DNA of 24,447 nt from CAYQLK01 sp964418515 (GTDB lineage: Bacteria > Patescibacteriota > Microgenomatia > CAYQLK01), in the NCBI GenBank assembly GCA_964418515.1, contig CAYQLK010000013.1, positions 1 through 24,447 of the forward strand. The letters run 5' to 3'. This document shows, piece by piece, positions 22,666-24,447 of the stretch; position 1 is the first letter of the stretch, and the number at the start of each line of letters is the position of its first letter. The notes beneath the pieces were generated by a model that saw only the letters and a program-made list of their open reading frames with translations, had not been told where the DNA came from and made no database searches. The position numbers and the translations under genes are program-made.

Positions 22666-23718
22666 ATGAAAAAAGTCGCGCTTGGATTATCTGGTGGCGT
22701 TGATTCGGCTGTAGCAGCTTACCTTCTAAAGAAAGAAGGATATTTTGTGACGGGAATTTTTATGAAAAACTGGACTGGGAGTGATAGATTTCCATGTAAC
22801 TGGGAAAAAGATAGAGAAGATGCAATTAAGGTTGCGGCAACCTTGGGAGTTGAGTTTGAAACTTGGGATTTTGAAAAGGAATATCGAGAAAAAGTCGTTG
22901 GTTATTTTTTTAATGAATATAAGAAAGGTAGAACACCTAATCCCGATGTAATGTGTAATAGGGAAATAAAGTTTGGCCTGTTTTACGAACGAGCGATAAG
23001 TTCTGGGTATGATTTTGTGGCTACAGGGCATTATGCCAGAGTCGACCACGAGAACGATGATCGGTTGCTAAAAGGAATCGACCCAAGTAAGGATCAGTCC
23101 TATTTTTTAAGCGGACTTACGAGGTCCAAGTTGAAAAAAATATTTCTTCCTATAGGGCAATACAAGAAAAGTGAAATAAGAAAAATTGCCGATCAAATTG
23201 GATTACCTAATTCCAAAAAACCTGATTCTCAAGGGATTTGTTTTATTGGACAGGTAAATATTAAAGATTTTTTGTCGAGTCAAATTGATTTTCATAAAGG
23301 TAATGTTGTTGATACTGAAGGTAATATTGTAGGAAAACACGATGGGGTTGAATTTTATACAGTTGGTCAAAGACATGGATTATCAATACCAAATAGGTTG
23401 CCATATTATGTAGCTGGTAAGGATTTGAAAAAAAATATTGTATTTGTTTCTTTGGGTAACGAAAATGAGAATTTGTATGGTAGTAAGGCTGAAACTGGAG
23501 AAATAGTATGGGTAGATGAGAGGAAAAGAGAAAGTTTTGTTGGGGAGGCAGTTATTAGATATCATCACAAGCCTGTTGGTGTTGAGTTGAAGAAAAATAC
23601 TCAATCAAAAGGATACTCTGTTAAATTTGATGTAGCTCAAAGGGCTGTTACTGTTGGGCAGGCAATTGTATTGTATTTGGGCGACGAACTTATTGGTGGA
23701 GGTTTTATTGAAAACTAA
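22666..23718 (+). CDS. mnmA: tRNA-specific 2-thiouridylase MnmA
   Basis: 350 residues, the normal length. It thiolates U34 in the anticodon of Lys, Glu and Gln tRNAs, using ATP and sulfur relayed from a cysteine desulfurase. Motifs: the PP-loop SGGVDS (residues 9-14), the acceptor-side Cys C97 in NPDVMCN, TGHYAR, DQSYFL, and the second catalytic Cys C192 in GICFIG. The C-terminal beta-barrel includes YTVGQRHGL and ends VGQAIVLYLGDELIGGGFI. Both catalytic Cys are present, so it should be active. Its stop overlaps the stop of the convergent prepilin gene by 3 bases, with no terminator between them. Confidence 0.97.
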   Translation: MKKVALGLSGGVDSAVAAYLLKKEGYFVTGIFMKNWTGSDRFPCNWEKDREDAIKVAATLGVEFETWDFEKEYREKVVGYFFNEYKKGRTPNPDVMCNREIKFGLFYERAISSGYDFVATGHYARVDHENDDRLLKGIDPSKDQSYFLSGLTRSKLKKIFLPIGQYKKSEIRKIADQIGLPNSKKPDSQGICFIGQVNIKDFLSSQIDFHKGNVVDTEGNIVGKHDGVEFYTVGQRHGLSIPNRLPYYVAGKDLKKNIVFVSLGNENENLYGSKAETGEIVWVDERKRESFVGEAVIRYHHKPVGVELKKNTQSKGYSVKFDVAQRAVTVGQAIVLYLGDELIGGGFIEN

Positions 23719-24317
23719 GGGTTACTAACCCAATAGTTGTAGAGTGGAGCACTGCCACATCCTGGTAGCGAAACTGTTTCTGGGGTTTTGGAAGCGCTGA
23801 CAGCTAAACCAATTGATGGGTCTGTTTTGTCTCCAGCTGCAGCGTCTGAAGTGTTCTCAAGCTTAGCAAAAAGAGTGTATTGATAGGCTTTTGTCGATCC
23901 AGCAAGTACGCGTACTCCATAGTAATACCTTTGACATACACCGTTTGCTGTTTGGGGGTCAACTGGCAGATCAGTAGTAAAGTTGTTAGGAGAGACGGTA
24001 AGAGCACTCCAACTACTAGGAACTTGATAATAGTTAGTTCCAACAACACAAGCTCCTGTGCCGGCCGCTGTTGCGCAGGGGTATGATCCGTTTTTATTAA
24101 AATATTGTTCGAGAGATAATCTGATTGTATTAAGGTCGGATTTGCGCGAGGTATCTCTGCCTTTTATTTGTGCACTAGAAAATGATGTAACACCGATGCC
24201 TGTAAGTATTCCAATTATTGTAATAACAACTAGAAGCTCGATGAGCGTAAACCCTGCGGGTTTCACTTGCATCCTACGGCTGTAAAGCGGGAATTTGTTG
24301 CGATTTATTTTAGGCAT
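23715..24317 (-). CDS. Type IV prepilin-like protein
   Basis: 200 residues. The prepilin signal is clear: a basic leader ending in PAG, cleaved after G22, followed by FTLIELLVVITIIGILTGIGV. It has the Glu at mature position 5 (E27) that pilin assembly needs. The heptad-like RDTSRKSDLNTIRLSLEQYF is typical of CPR pilins. The globular part holds five Cys (CATAAGTGAC, GVCQRYYY and the terminal PGCGSAP among them), enough for disulfides. It is a structural subunit of a pilus or pseudopilus used in attachment, DNA uptake or secretion. ATG 24317 follows TAGAAT by 7 bases; the ATG at residue 16 is an alternative giving a shorter leader. It lies downstream of another minus-strand gene at the window edge. 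Confidence 0.93.
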   Translation of the reverse strand: MPKINRNKFPLYSRRMQVKPAGFTLIELLVVITIIGILTGIGVTSFSSAQIKGRDTSRKSDLNTIRLSLEQYFNKNGSYPCATAAGTGACVVGTNYYQVPSSWSALTVSPNNFTTDLPVDPQTANGVCQRYYYGVRVLAGSTKAYQYTLFAKLENTSDAAAGDKTDPSIGLAVSASKTPETVSLPGCGSAPLYNYWVSNP

Positions 24318-24324
24318 TAAGTTT

Positions 24325-24330
24325 ATTCTA
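24325..24330 (-). promoter_or_regulatory. -10 box of the prepilin gene
   Basis: TAGAAT on the minus strand lies 7 bases before the ATG. A weak -35-like GTGAAC lies 17 bases further upstream and overlaps the stop of the preceding gene. Confidence 0.45.
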
Positions 24331-24349
24331 CAGTTAATTGGTTAAAAGT

Positions 24350-24447
24350 TCACGGTTGTTTTTGTGTGTAAGAAGCGGTGCCGGCTGGACACATTTGAGA
24401 GGGTAGTGTGAGAAGATCAGGATTATTTGGATCGCTATTATTTGTAG
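24350..24447 (-). CDS. C-terminal end of an unidentified gene at window edge
   Basis: A minus-strand frame is open from the window end to TGA at 24350-24352 and encodes 31 residues. They are rich in Asn, Pro, Ser and Thr, with one Cys (LPSQMCPAGTASYTQ). The composition resembles the end of a secreted or pilin-like protein, and the prepilin gene follows on the same strand after 32 bases, so a pilin gene pair is possible. The fragment is too short to name. Confidence 0.4.
   Translation of the reverse strand, partial: TNNSDPNNPDLLTLPSQMCPAGTASYTQKQP

Overview
The window looks like a scaffold from a Candidate Phyla Radiation (Patescibacteria) genome, probably near Microgenomates, Katanobacteria or Dojkabacteria. 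The placement is an inference from gene content, not from a marker tree. The clues are an ATP-dependent DNA ligase of archaeal type, an archaeal-type bifunctional phosphoglucose/phosphomannose isomerase, small paired Tic20-like membrane proteins, a giant Thr/Pro-linked surface protein, a CPR-style type IV prepilin, AT-rich DNA, and start codons often placed 6-8 bases after a -10 box with no Shine-Dalgarno. TGA ends real genes, so the code in which UGA means glycine (SR1/Gracilibacteria) is not used.

Layout. At 1-834, a minus-strand, markedly GC-richer pair of membrane-protein genes has a textbook promoter and Shine-Dalgarno sites. At 921-1985 is a Fic AMP-transferase-like protein. At 1993-2750 a minus-strand unit holds an unrecognised 161-residue gene and, upstream of it, a possible gene remnant. 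From 2770 to 8422 runs a plus-strand housekeeping series: ATP-dependent ligase, two paralogous Tic20/DUF4870-like membrane proteins, a possible structured RNA or terminator, pth, acylphosphatase, uppS, then a 100-N assembly gap. After the gap come the C-terminal end of a NYN-domain protein and the sugar-phosphate isomerase. The apparent continuous reading frame through the Ns joins two different genes and should not be annotated as one protein.

From 8451 to 22605 the window is devoted to the cell surface. It holds a 2011-residue membrane-anchored protein built of repeated beta-sandwich modules and Thr/Pro linkers, containing an OatA-like SGNH esterase/acetyltransferase domain and a possible lysozyme-like C-terminus. 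Next to it are a small anchored protein, a Tat-like secreted HExxH metalloprotease-like protein and a disordered Thr/Pro-rich protein on the minus strand. Then come four tandem membrane-anchored sulfatase-superfamily proteins. Three keep the metal-binding motifs, with Thr where sulfatases carry formylglycine. The first has lost them and looks like a pseudoenzyme. Together these suggest a locus that builds or modifies the cell envelope or its glycans; the joint function is inference.

The end holds mnmA (tRNA 2-thiouridylase) converging on a type IV prepilin gene with overlapping stop codons, and the C-terminal end of another minus-strand gene at the window edge. I saw no tRNA, rRNA, CRISPR array, insertion sequence or origin.
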